Shown here one piece after another: positions 1 through 7,116 of a stretch of DNA of 7,140 nucleotides (the first letter of the stretch is position 1; each line of letters begins with the position of its first letter). The notes beneath the pieces were generated by a model, which did no database searches, had not been told where the DNA came from, and saw nothing but the letters and a program-made list of their open reading frames with translations. The position numbers were made by a program, and so were the translations under genes. Source of the stretch: CAZQIC01 sp964593555. Its GTDB lineage: Bacteria; Bacteroidota; Bacteroidia; JAFLBG01. The DNA lies in the NCBI GenBank assembly GCA_964593555.1, contig CAZQIC010000174.1, forward strand, positions 1 to 7,140. The letters are read 5' to 3'.

Positions 1-73
1 GATTAGAATACTATATTATCTGCTTTTCATTATACTCCAGAAAGCAATACGCTTGTAAATTGTCTTGAATCTG

Positions 74-80
74 CCCCCCC
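74..80. repeat. C7 homopolymer tract upstream of the surface-protein gene
   Basis: Seven consecutive C residues lie in otherwise AT-rich non-coding DNA, ending 18 bp before the ATG at 99. The flanks allow a weak 4-bp pairing (TGCC at 72-75 with GGCA at 81-84) around five of the Cs. Homopolymer tracts just upstream of surface-protein genes can vary in length and alter expression in other bacteria, but that is only an analogy here. The rest of 1-98 shows no recognisable gene end: all three forward frames close by about base 68. I also see no clear TAnnTTTG promoter element in it. Confidence 0.6.
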
Positions 81-98
81 GGCAATCACATTAATTAT

Positions 99-2447
99 AT
101 GATTTTTTATAGAGCTTTTGGTATAGTTATCTTATTAATAGAATGTCAAACTTTTTGTGCGCAAAACAACAGAAACAACATTTGGATGTTTGGAAATTAT
201 ACCGGTGTGGATTTTAATAGTGGCGTTTTTCCTCCTCCATCAATAACCAATGCACAAACCGGTACATCTTATAATATTGAAGGATCAGCCGCTATTTGTA
301 ATTCTGTTGGTCAACTATTGTTTTATTCGAATGGAGCGTACATATATGATAAAAACAATAACCCTATGTCACGCGCCGGTTATGGCTATACGTTGAACTG
401 GGATAGCATATTATCAGGAGACCCAAGCTCTTGCCAGGGCGTTTTAATAAGTCGTTTTGCCTGTGATACAAATAAGTATTATGTTTTTACAACCGATGGA
501 CAATCGGCTAACTCAATTGGTTTCGTGGGACCGAAAGGAAAATGGGACGGATTGCATTATACTGTTGTGAATATGAATTTGAATGGAGGCTTAGGAGATA
601 TTGATGTCACTTATTTGAGTAGTTCGCCAGGATATATCGCAGGCGCAAATAAAATCGCATTAATAGATAGCACAAATGAAAAAATCACAGCCGTTCCACA
701 TGCGAACGGAGTAGATTATTGGGTGGTAGCACAACGCAGAAACAAATCTCTTATCTCATTTCTTGTAGATTGTAATGGCATTCACACTACACCTGTAATA
801 TCGTCAGACCCCTCCTTAGCAGGTTTTGCTGGAGTTGGTGGGCTCAGAGGTTCTTACGATGGAAAATGTTTATTAATATGCAGCAGTGGCGGCGTTTCCC
901 AAATGGCCGATTTCAATAACTCAACAGGATCTATCAATAATTTTGTTACACTTATTAATGGAAACACTTACTCTGCCTGCTTTTCGCCAAATGATAGAAT
1001 TATTTATTTTTCAGATGCAGCAGGGAATATTATTCGCTTTGATAGGTTTGCAATAAATATTGCTGGCAGTGTAATCACTCAAAATGTTTTAACTGTTGGT
1101 GAACTATATAACGGGCCTGATGGCAGAATGTACTTTCCGGCAGGAAATATTTCGGGTAAAACAACTTTATCGGTTTACAATTCCCCGAATAATTTTGCTA
1201 ATCCAGGTTTTGTGGCCGATTGCGTTCATTTATCATCAACCGCCTTTTTTGGCTTACAAAATATATTTTATCCAGGTCCACCAAAAATTTCCTTAATTGA
1301 TACAAACATTTGCAAAGGAGACTCTGTTACCTTTGGAATACCTCCCATACATTGTGCAACATATCAATGGACACCAGCACTAGGGTTAAGCAACGCTTCT
1401 GTTTCTAATCCAACCGCATTTCCAACCAAAACAACTACCTACTATTTAACTGCTGATGTTTCCTGTTACTCTGTTATTAATTCTATCACCATAACAGTTC
1501 ACTCGCCAACACTAACTATAAGCGGCGATAGTTCAATATGCCCGGGACAAACTACTACACTAACTGCATCCGGTGCATCATCCTACCAATGGTCACCCGG
1601 CACAGGATTAAGTTCAACAACAGGAACGAGTGTAATTATAAATACATCGAATCCCATTTCATATACGTTAACCGGTTCCGATGTTTTTGGCTGTCACAGT
1701 ATCGATTCTGTCAGGATTAATATTGATGTTAAGCCAACAGCAAACGCCGATTTTGACGATAGTATTTGTGAAGGACAATCGGCACCATTAATTGCATCGG
1801 GCGGCATTACTTATTTATGGAGTACAAGTGAAACCAATTCGGCCATTATTGTAAATCCGTTTTCTATTGCGACATATACGTTAATCGCGTATAATGTATC
1901 CTGTTCCGATACAGACAAAGTAACAATTTTTGTTCATCAGCCACCTTCAGTTAATACAGGAAGCAATACAATTATTATAGCCGGAAACTCTGTAAAATTA
2001 TCTGCAAGTGGTAATGGAACATATCTGTGGTACCCTTCAGCCAGATTGAGTTGCAGCACCTGTGCAAATCCGATCGCAACACCTGCAGAAACAACCATAT
2101 ATTACTTGCTGCTTACTGATTCATTTGGCTGTATCAACTTAGACTCGGTTATTATTACTGTTGAAAATCCATGCAAAGGTTTTTATATACCCAATGCCTT
2201 TTCTCCAAACAATGATGGACAAAATGATCTATTTTATATTCAGGCAGACTGTTTCAATAAAATAAATTTGATAATTTATAACAAATGGGGAGAAAGAATC
2301 TTTGAGATCAAAGACGCTGCAGACGGATGGAACGGAACTTATAAAGGAGAAGTATTGGACACCGATGTATTCTACTATGTTTTTAAAGGAACTATGGTAA
2401 GCAGAGAAGAAGTATTCAAGAAAGGAAGCATTTCACTATTGAAATAA
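99..2447 (+). CDS. Secreted multi-domain surface protein with T9SS type B (gliding motility-associated) C-terminal domain
   Basis: This 782-residue protein is probably exported through Sec, then across the outer membrane by the type IX secretion system, and displayed or released at the cell surface. Residues 1-21 form a signal peptide (hydrophobic ..GIVILLI.., ending in ..FCAQ). Residues 28-42 (NIWMFGNYTGVDFNS) are the typical opening of a beta-propeller-like region that runs to about 395, with strand-turn motifs such as SYDGKCLLI, SPNDRIIYFSD and GPDGRMYFP. Four Ig/PKD-like modules follow. The first three are phased exactly 76 residues apart by their ICxG cysteine (C405, C481, C557); the fourth is aligned near residue 627 and lacks that cysteine. 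Residues 692-782 match the type B sorting domain: FYIPNAFSPNNDGQND, then IYNKWGERIFE, DGWNGTYKGE and FYYVFKG. The ATG at 99 is preferred because a signal peptide starts there and the frame has a stop at 66. The ligand and role are unknown; adhesin-like or structural functions are possible. Confidence is high for the architecture and low for the function. Confidence 0.9.
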   Translation: MIFYRAFGIVILLIECQTFCAQNNRNNIWMFGNYTGVDFNSGVFPPPSITNAQTGTSYNIEGSAAICNSVGQLLFYSNGAYIYDKNNNPMSRAGYGYTLNWDSILSGDPSSCQGVLISRFACDTNKYYVFTTDGQSANSIGFVGPKGKWDGLHYTVVNMNLNGGLGDIDVTYLSSSPGYIAGANKIALIDSTNEKITAVPHANGVDYWVVAQRRNKSLISFLVDCNGIHTTPVISSDPSLAGFAGVGGLRGSYDGKCLLICSSGGVSQMADFNNSTGSINNFVTLINGNTYSACFSPNDRIIYFSDAAGNIIRFDRFAINIAGSVITQNVLTVGELYNGPDGRMYFPAGNISGKTTLSVYNSPNNFANPGFVADCVHLSSTAFFGLQNIFYPGPPKISLIDTNICKGDSVTFGIPPIHCATYQWTPALGLSNASVSNPTAFPTKTTTYYLTADVSCYSVINSITITVHSPTLTISGDSSICPGQTTTLTASGASSYQWSPGTGLSSTTGTSVIINTSNPISYTLTGSDVFGCHSIDSVRINIDVKPTANADFDDSICEGQSAPLIASGGITYLWSTSETNSAIIVNPFSIATYTLIAYNVSCSDTDKVTIFVHQPPSVNTGSNTIIIAGNSVKLSASGNGTYLWYPSARLSCSTCANPIATPAETTIYYLLLTDSFGCINLDSVIITVENPCKGFYIPNAFSPNNDGQNDLFYIQADCFNKINLIIYNKWGERIFEIKDAADGWNGTYKGEVLDTDVFYYVFKGTMVSREEVFKKGSISLLK

Positions 2448-2449
2448 TT

Positions 2450-3211
2450 TTAATCGAACGAAATAAATTTCGACCGCCCTTTTCCACATTTGGAGTGTGC
2501 CCAGAAACCAACATCATAAGTAGCTTCGATCACCAGCAAAGCCGATAACGGTTTGGTACTTTTATACGACTTATAATCGGTATCGTAATAGTCATCGTTC
2601 ATGGGAAAAGAAACCAATTGGTTTTTACCGCCTTTATCGTTCACCAAGTCGTTAAGTCCATAAGCCATTCTTGCTCCCAATAAAATTGAAAAATTATTTC
2701 CGCCCATAAAATTAGCACCGAAACCAAATACAACAGCGTAATATTTTTTATTATAATAATCCAATACATTTACCTCCGGCAGATCGGAGCTGGGAAGCTG
2801 AATAGTTTGGCTCGCTGCTTTTACCATTGAATACTGCGGACCTACCTCAATATAACCTCCGCCATCGGTGTGACTGCGGTACAAGAAAGAAATATCAAGC
2901 GTGCTGAACTGAATTTCCTTTTTGTAAGTAAGACTATCAGAAGCTTTTATGCTGAACTTTTGCTTACAGGTGGATTTCATAACATCCGTAAGTATCTGAT
3001 GGTATTCATTAAAATTAAAACCAAGCCTGCCACCCAGCATATTTCCGTATGATAAAAGATTACCTACCTTTTTATCATTCCAAACGTTGTTATTAACGAT
3101 AAACGTTGGGCCGAAGCCTGCTTTCATGCCAACATCCACCCAGGAGCCTTGAGCAATAATATTCGTACCGATAAATACGGAGATAATAAAAAAGAAAAAC
3201 GATTTTTGCAT
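2450..3211 (-). CDS. Predicted exported, possible outer-membrane beta-barrel protein of unknown function
   Basis: This is a 253-residue protein. Residues 1-20 are a signal peptide (MQKSFFFFIISVFIGTNIIA, followed by Q21). The mature part has alternating hydrophobic/polar stretches rich in Gly, Tyr and Phe that resemble beta-hairpins of small outer-membrane barrels: VGMKAGFGPTFIV (28-40), MLGGRLGFNF (58-67), YIEVGPQYSMV (120-130), YYAVVFGFGANFMGG (157-171) and FSILLGARMAYGLND (174-188). Spacers such as 137-155 and 192-222 are polar and loop-like, and 201-216 is rich in Asp and Tyr. It resembles PorT-like/'outer membrane beta-barrel' proteins in general style, but I do not recognise a specific family. 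The tail (KCGKGRSKF) is basic and the last residues are not a clear barrel-closing strand. It is the last gene of the minus-strand block, 65 bp after mtgA, and its stop lies 2 bp from the stop of the convergent surface-protein gene. An ordinary periplasmic protein is the main alternative. Confidence 0.75.
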   Translation of the reverse strand: MQKSFFFFIISVFIGTNIIAQGSWVDVGMKAGFGPTFIVNNNVWNDKKVGNLLSYGNMLGGRLGFNFNEYHQILTDVMKSTCKQKFSIKASDSLTYKKEIQFSTLDISFLYRSHTDGGGYIEVGPQYSMVKAASQTIQLPSSDLPEVNVLDYYNKKYYAVVFGFGANFMGGNNFSILLGARMAYGLNDLVNDKGGKNQLVSFPMNDDYYDTDYKSYKSTKPLSALLVIEATYDVGFWAHSKCGKGRSKFISFD

Positions 3212-3222
3212 GTTAATGAATG

Positions 3223-3250
3223 ACAGATTAAAAATATAAAAAATAACAAA
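3223..3250 (-). promoter_or_regulatory. Weak candidate promoter for the exported-protein gene at 3211
   Basis: On the minus strand, a TTTG at 3250-3247 is followed by a 16-base AT-rich spacer and TAATCTGT at 3230-3223. This only partly matches the Bacteroidota TTTG ... TAnnTTTG pattern. The spacer also contains TATATTTT, which is closer to the -7 consensus but lies too near the TTTG. If real, it would give the gene a very short leader and allow expression separate from mtgA. The match is weak, and the 65-bp gap could simply be internal to an operon. Confidence 0.25.
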
Positions 3251-3276
3251 CCGCCCTATTAATAATCTATTAACAA

Positions 3277-4017
3277 TTATTTCTTCCTTTTTTTCTTCGG
3301 TTTGTCTTCAGTCTTGTCTGCTTTGTTATAATCCAGCACCCCTCCCCAAAACATCATTTGCTGTAAAACAAACCCCTGCCTCTTTCTTAAGTATCCGGTT
3401 GGCTGGGCAGGCGACCATTTTCTCGGATTGGGTAAAACAGCTGCAATCAGCGCTGCGTCCTGTTTAGAAAGAGATAGAGCACTTTTCTTAAAATATTTTT
3501 CAGATGCTGCTTCAGCACCATAAATACCATCACCCATTTCTATAATATTTAAATACACTTCCATGATCCTCTCCTTACTCCACACCAATTCAATAAGTGC
3601 AGTAAAGTATACTTCAAAGCCTTTACGTATCCAGCTTCTTCCCGGCCATAAAAAAAGATTTTTCGCCGTTTGCTGACTAATTGTACTTGCACCACGTTTG
3701 CGTTTACTTTTCTCATTATGCTCCATAGCTTTATCAATGGCTTCAAAATCAAAACCATTGTGCTTTAAAAAATTCTGATCTTCGGAACACACTACAGCTA
3801 ACTGTAAATTAGGAGAAATATTTTCAAATGACACCCAGTCTTTTTTCAATTTCATATCCTTGCCATCCATTTTTTGTTCCACACATCTGATCACCATAAG
3901 TGGGGTTATTGGAACAGGAACAAAACGAAAAAAAATAACAGACAAAATACTTATTCCTAAAAACCAGAGCGCGGTTTTCCAGAGACACCGCCAAAGCCAG
4001 CTAAGGAATTTTTTCAT
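3277..4017 (-). CDS. mtgA: Monofunctional biosynthetic peptidoglycan glycosyltransferase (GT51)
   Basis: MtgA polymerises lipid II into glycan strands at the outer face of the inner membrane, without a transpeptidase domain. The 246-residue length suits a stand-alone GT51 enzyme. A single membrane anchor spans about residues 14-34. Motif 1 is SEDQNFLKHNGFD (78-90), with E79 the expected catalytic glutamate. Motif 2 is GASTISQQTAKNLFLWPGR (109-127). Motif 3 is RKGFEVYFTALIEL (131-144), with E135 the second conserved glutamate. The motif KERIMEVYLNIIEMGDGIYG (148-167) and the later AALIAAVLPNPRKWSP (188-203) complete the fold. The protein ends in a highly basic tail (KPKKKRKK) that is likely cytoplasm-independent and disordered. 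Its ATG overlaps the stop of the upstream gene as ATGA (4017-4014), so the two are probably translationally coupled; there is no obvious Shine-Dalgarno sequence. No family residue appears to be missing. Identity is very secure. Confidence 0.96.
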   Translation of the reverse strand: MKKFLSWLWRCLWKTALWFLGISILSVIFFRFVPVPITPLMVIRCVEQKMDGKDMKLKKDWVSFENISPNLQLAVVCSEDQNFLKHNGFDFEAIDKAMEHNEKSKRKRGASTISQQTAKNLFLWPGRSWIRKGFEVYFTALIELVWSKERIMEVYLNIIEMGDGIYGAEAASEKYFKKSALSLSKQDAALIAAVLPNPRKWSPAQPTGYLRKRQGFVLQQMMFWGGVLDYNKADKTEDKPKKKRKK

Positions 4018-4613
4018 AAAGGAAGTGGATGCCTACAGTTATATCTTTTGAGAAACTTATATATCTTATCTTTTTTTCGATAACGCTTGTACTCATTCGA
4101 CAGTTGTATGTCGTCTCGAATCAGGTATTTTAAATTTGATTTACTCGCTCTGATAACATCTCCGTATTGAGTGATGAAATAAGTTGGTAGTCTTGTTTGT
4201 TGAACAGCTGAAGTAAATACTCCAGATTCATTCACTACCGTAGGTTTACTATTCGAATAAACCGGCTTGGCAAAAAACGAAATATTCCCAGTTATAGGAA
4301 TCATTATAAAGTAATCCTGATTAAATCCGTAGGGAATATTTATGTACGCTTTTAATCCATTACAATACCCCCATATATGCTTAATCCTTTTTTGAGTAGT
4401 GGAGTCATAACAACTTATCTTCCTGTTATCAAGTACTTCAAACTTTGAAACAATTGAAGGAGAGTTATTCTTATACTCATCAAATGACTGGTAAATACCG
4501 GCTTTCACTGGTCTTCTAAAATCACATGAATCCGATTTTTGGCTTTTTACCTGAAATGCAAACAATAAAAAAACTAAAGAAAGAAATAAAAATATTTTAT
4601 TTTTCAAATTCAC
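4014..4613 (-). CDS. Small secreted protein of unknown function, coupled to mtgA
   Basis: This is a 199-residue protein. Residues 1-24 form a signal peptide (charged MNLKNK, hydrophobic IFLFLSLVFLLFAF, ending VKSQ). The mature region carries GIYQSFDEYKNNSPS (39-53), a phrase I associate with uncharacterised Bacteroidota secreted proteins, followed by IKHIWGYCNGLKAYINI and, near the end, YLIRDDIQLSNEYKRYRKKDKIYKFLKRYN. No enzyme motif or lipobox is visible. The start is GTG (4613-4611): there is no in-frame ATG between it and the purL stop, and the signal peptide begins right there. The gene lies 15 bp after purL in the same reading frame and its stop overlaps the mtgA start by 4 bp. Its position suggests co-expression with the glycosyltransferase, possibly a periplasmic or envelope role, but that is inference from context only. 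It is certainly a gene; its function is unknown. Confidence 0.85.
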   Translation of the reverse strand: MNLKNKIFLFLSLVFLLFAFQVKSQKSDSCDFRRPVKAGIYQSFDEYKNNSPSIVSKFEVLDNRKISCYDSTTQKRIKHIWGYCNGLKAYINIPYGFNQDYFIMIPITGNISFFAKPVYSNSKPTVVNESGVFTSAVQQTRLPTYFITQYGDVIRASKSNLKYLIRDDIQLSNEYKRYRKKDKIYKFLKRYNCRHPLPL

Positions 4614-4628
4614 TTCTTGCTTTATTCT

Positions 4629-6857
4629 TTACTTCAATAATTGCTCAAGAGAAGTATCGTAAAGATTTTTTGCGTCTGCAACACTACCGAATGACTCTTC
4701 ATCAATCACTATATCTTTTCCTTTCACATCACCAATATAACTGAACTCAACATCTTTGGTCATCATAAGATCAATGAACTTATCTTCCTTTTCTTTGGAA
4801 ACAGAAACCACTACCCTGCCCTGTGCTTCACCAAATAAATAAGCGTCCTTACGAACTTCCTCATCAGTACCTATATCAAAGCCAAGTCCTCTGGGTATTC
4901 CAGACTCAACGAGCGTTACAAATAAACCTCCGTCAGAAACGTCGTGTGCCGACTGAACAAGACCTTTTGCGATAGCCTCCTTAACAGACTGCTGCATATC
5001 ATACTCTTCATCCAGATCAAAATAAGGAGCTGGAGTATTTTTTACTTTGTGATATGAATACAAATACTCAGAAGAAGAAATATCATTCTGCACTTTACCG
5101 ATCAAATAAATTTTATCACCCTCGTTTTTAAAATTGAGAGTCATGTGTTTAGACTTATCCTTTAACACACCCAGCATACCAATGGTTGGTGTAGGATGCA
5201 CAGGACCTTCATAAGAAGATTGATTGTAAAAACTAACATTACCACCTGTTACAGGTGTTTCAAATTTGATACAGGCAGCACCCATTCCTTTTATTGCACC
5301 AACAAATTGCCAATACACTTCAGGGTTGTAAGGATTACCAAAATTAAGACAGTTAGTGATGGCACTTGGTTCGCCACCCGAGCAAACAATATTGCGGGCC
5401 GCTTCAGAAACCGCTATGGCAGTGCCTTTCTCAGGATCGGCATTTACATAGCGTGAATTACAATCAACTGTTAGTGCAATAGCTTTATTTGTTCCTTTGA
5501 TATTTACAATCGCGGCATCCGATGGATTATTGGTAACCATATTTACCGTACCTACCATTGAATCGTATTGATTATACACCCAGCGTTTAGACGCAATATT
5601 GGGATGTGATAACAAATGACGGGCAGCTTCTTTCAGATCGGCAGGCTCCTTTACAGAATCAATTGAGAATTTTTTTGACTCGGCAAAATAGGCAGGCTCT
5701 TTGTACTCCCTGTTATAAATTGGCGCACCGCCTCCTAATACTAATGACTCAGCAGGAACATCAGCAACTTTTTCACCGTTAGTAAAATATTCTAAACGCC
5801 CGGTCTCTGTTACTTCTCCAATGATAGCGCAATTCAGATCCCATTTTTCAAACACTGCTTCCACATCTTTCTCTCTTCCCTTTTTTACTATAATAAGCAT
5901 ACGTTCCTGGCTCTCTGAAAGCAAAATTTCAAAAGGCTGCATATTCGCCTGGCGCGTTGGTACTTTATCCAGCCAGATGTGCATACCGTGTTTTCCTTTT
6001 GCACTCATCTCTGATGTTGAACAAATAATTCCCGCAGCACCCATATCCTGCATGCCAATAACAGCGCCTGTTTTAATTACCTCTAAAGTAGCTTCCAATA
6101 ATAATTTTTCCGCGAACGGATCTCCCACCTGCACTGCAGGAAGATCATCTGCAGAATCTTCTGTAATATCTTTTGATGCGAACGCTGCTCCATGAATTCC
6201 GTCTTTACCTGTTGCGGACCCAACAATATAAACAGGGTTACCCAAACCATATGATGTTGCAGAAACAGTTTCACCTGCTTTTACAATTCCGGCGCTCATT
6301 GCATTCACGAGCGGATTAACATTATAACAATCGTCGAAAAAAACTTCGCCGCCAACTGTAGGAATACCAAACGCATTACCATAATCACCAATACCTTTTA
6401 CAACACCTTTCACTAGCCATTTTGTTTTATCAGAATTTATATTTCCAAAACGTAAGGAGTTCAATTGCGCGATTGGGCGAGCACCCATAGTAAAAATATC
6501 ACGGTTAATTCCACCCACGCCTGTTGCAGCGCCTTGGTATGGCTCAATAGCAGAAGGGTGATTATGGGATTCTATTTTAAATGCACAGCCTAATCCATCA
6601 CCGATATCAACCAATCCGGCATTTTCCTCACCAGCCTCGGCCAACATATGCGGACCTTTTTTAGGAAGTGATTTTAACCACTTAATTGAATTTTTATACG
6701 AACAATGTTCGCTCCACATCACAGAATAAATACTTATTTCTGTGAAGTTTGGCGTACGCCCCAGGATCTCTTTTATCTTTTCAAACTCTTCGAGTAATAA
6801 TCCTAATTGTTTGGCTGTTTCAACGGTTGCTAATTGTTCCTGCGTGGTAGTAGACAT
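4629..6857 (-). CDS. purL: Phosphoribosylformylglycinamidine synthase subunit PurL (small type)
   Basis: PurL catalyses the fourth step of de novo purine synthesis in the cytoplasm: ATP-dependent amidation of FGAR to FGAM, using ammonia delivered by the glutaminase PurQ with help from PurS. The 742-residue length matches the small PurL, which lacks fused PurS and glutaminase domains, so separate purS and purQ are expected elsewhere; neither is in the window. Visible motifs are WSEHCSYKNS (48-57, with H51 the likely catalytic histidine), KIESHNHPSAIEPYQGAATG (94-113), the glycine-rich VGGEVFF (168-174), DMGAAGI (271-277), NCLNFGNP (502-509), ETPVTGGNVSFYNQS (533-547) and HDVSDGG (638-644). The two halves repeat the AIRS/PurM-like fold. 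The ATG at 6857 gives a normal N terminus and lies 18 bp after a TAnnTTTG element. It heads the tightly packed block purL, secreted protein, mtgA. No purine riboswitch or obvious operator is visible upstream. Identity is very secure. Confidence 0.98.
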   Translation of the reverse strand: MSTTTQEQLATVETAKQLGLLLEEFEKIKEILGRTPNFTEISIYSVMWSEHCSYKNSIKWLKSLPKKGPHMLAEAGEENAGLVDIGDGLGCAFKIESHNHPSAIEPYQGAATGVGGINRDIFTMGARPIAQLNSLRFGNINSDKTKWLVKGVVKGIGDYGNAFGIPTVGGEVFFDDCYNVNPLVNAMSAGIVKAGETVSATSYGLGNPVYIVGSATGKDGIHGAAFASKDITEDSADDLPAVQVGDPFAEKLLLEATLEVIKTGAVIGMQDMGAAGIICSTSEMSAKGKHGMHIWLDKVPTRQANMQPFEILLSESQERMLIIVKKGREKDVEAVFEKWDLNCAIIGEVTETGRLEYFTNGEKVADVPAESLVLGGGAPIYNREYKEPAYFAESKKFSIDSVKEPADLKEAARHLLSHPNIASKRWVYNQYDSMVGTVNMVTNNPSDAAIVNIKGTNKAIALTVDCNSRYVNADPEKGTAIAVSEAARNIVCSGGEPSAITNCLNFGNPYNPEVYWQFVGAIKGMGAACIKFETPVTGGNVSFYNQSSYEGPVHPTPTIGMLGVLKDKSKHMTLNFKNEGDKIYLIGKVQNDISSSEYLYSYHKVKNTPAPYFDLDEEYDMQQSVKEAIAKGLVQSAHDVSDGGLFVTLVESGIPRGLGFDIGTDEEVRKDAYLFGEAQGRVVVSVSKEKEDKFIDLMMTKDVEFSYIGDVKGKDIVIDEESFGSVADAKNLYDTSLEQLLK

Positions 6858-6874
6858 AGTTATAAATTATCGGT

Positions 6875-6882
6875 CAAATATA
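6875..6882 (-). promoter_or_regulatory. Probable purL operon promoter, -7 element TATATTTG
   Basis: On the minus strand, TATATTTG at 6882-6875 is an exact match to the Bacteroidota -7 consensus TAnnTTTG and lies 17 bases before the purL ATG. The upstream -33 element is poor: the best candidate at a plausible distance is TTATG around 6910-6906. A second near match, TACCTTTA at 6896-6889, has a TTGG about 17 bases upstream (6917-6914) and is an alternative. Either would give a short AT-rich leader. Confidence 0.5.
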
Positions 6883-7014
6883 CTCCTGTAAAGGTAAGAA
6901 TAGCCCATAAAAGCCAATAAATTACTTTTCAACAACGGTAGAACAATTGCAAAACAATAGCGATTTCTATACTTAGTTAGCAATGTCTAAAATCAGATGA
7001 GCATTATATTTTCC

Positions 7015-7022
7015 TACCTTTG
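7015..7022 (+). promoter_or_regulatory. Candidate -7 element TACCTTTG for the truncated P-loop gene
   Basis: TACCTTTG matches TAnnTTTG exactly on the plus strand, but no TTTG-like -33 element stands 17-23 bases upstream. It ends only 4 bases before the GTG at 7027, so transcription from it would give a leaderless message or start inside the gene. It therefore supports a promoter only weakly. The 169 bp between the purL start and this GTG would have to hold divergent promoters for both genes. Confidence 0.3.
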
Positions 7023-7026
7023 CTTG

Positions 7027-7116
7027 GTGGATAAGAATCTCTTTGTCATAGCAGGGTGTAATGGGGCAGGTAAGACTACCGTTTCTTATAGGTGGGTTCT
7101 AAAAATTCACTTTTAG
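7027..7116 (+). pseudogene. 5' fragment of a zeta-toxin-like P-loop kinase gene, interrupted after Walker A
   Basis: From the GTG at 7027 the frame reads MDKNLFVIAGCNGAGKTTVS, then Y and RWVLKIHF, and stops at 7114-7116. A short N-terminal strand leading into the Walker A motif GCNGAGKTT, almost at the very start of the protein, is typical of the zeta-toxin-like/P-loop kinase family common in Bacteroidota. Those proteins are about 190 residues or more; here family resemblance ends around base 7089 (after VSY) and the frame closes 9 codons later. Related zeta toxins phosphorylate UDP-N-acetylglucosamine or similar small molecules; no such role can be claimed for a fragment. An in-frame ATG at 6997 would add ten residues (MSIIFSYLCL), but family members usually begin close to the P-loop, so the GTG fits better. 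No antitoxin gene is visible in the purL-proximal gap. The cause may be an insertion, a frameshift or decay. Confidence 0.6.

Noticed and set aside
1..98. Left edge considered as the 3' end of an upstream gene
   Set aside because: All three plus-strand frames close by about base 68, giving at most about 21 residues with no recognisable ending, so a gene end there cannot be supported.
1096..1296. Short open frame inside the surface-protein gene in another frame
   Set aside because: The overlapping 782-residue frame has clear domains and this one has none; it has no start-site signals of its own.
2459..2472. CGAAAT-AA-ATTTCG inverted repeat near the convergent stops, considered as a terminator
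   Set aside because: It is AT-rich, gives at best a 5-bp stem with a 4-base loop, has no following U-run on the plus strand, and lies inside the last codons of the minus-strand gene.
3212..3276. Intergenic AT-rich 65 bp considered as a small RNA or riboswitch
   Set aside because: It is too short and lacks any stable stem; only a weak promoter-like pattern is visible.
5821..6195. Open frame antisense to purL considered as a gene
   Set aside because: It lies entirely opposite well-conserved PurL coding sequence, has no family resemblance, and its low-complexity Ser/Ala/Ile composition is what the reverse of this codon usage produces.
7027..7089. The Walker A motif read as the start of an ABC-transporter ATPase
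   Set aside because: ABC ATPases usually have GxNGxGKS/T about 30-45 residues in, commonly as GPNGAGKST after an N-terminal beta region. Here GCNGAGKTT starts at about residue 10, as in zeta-toxin-like kinases.
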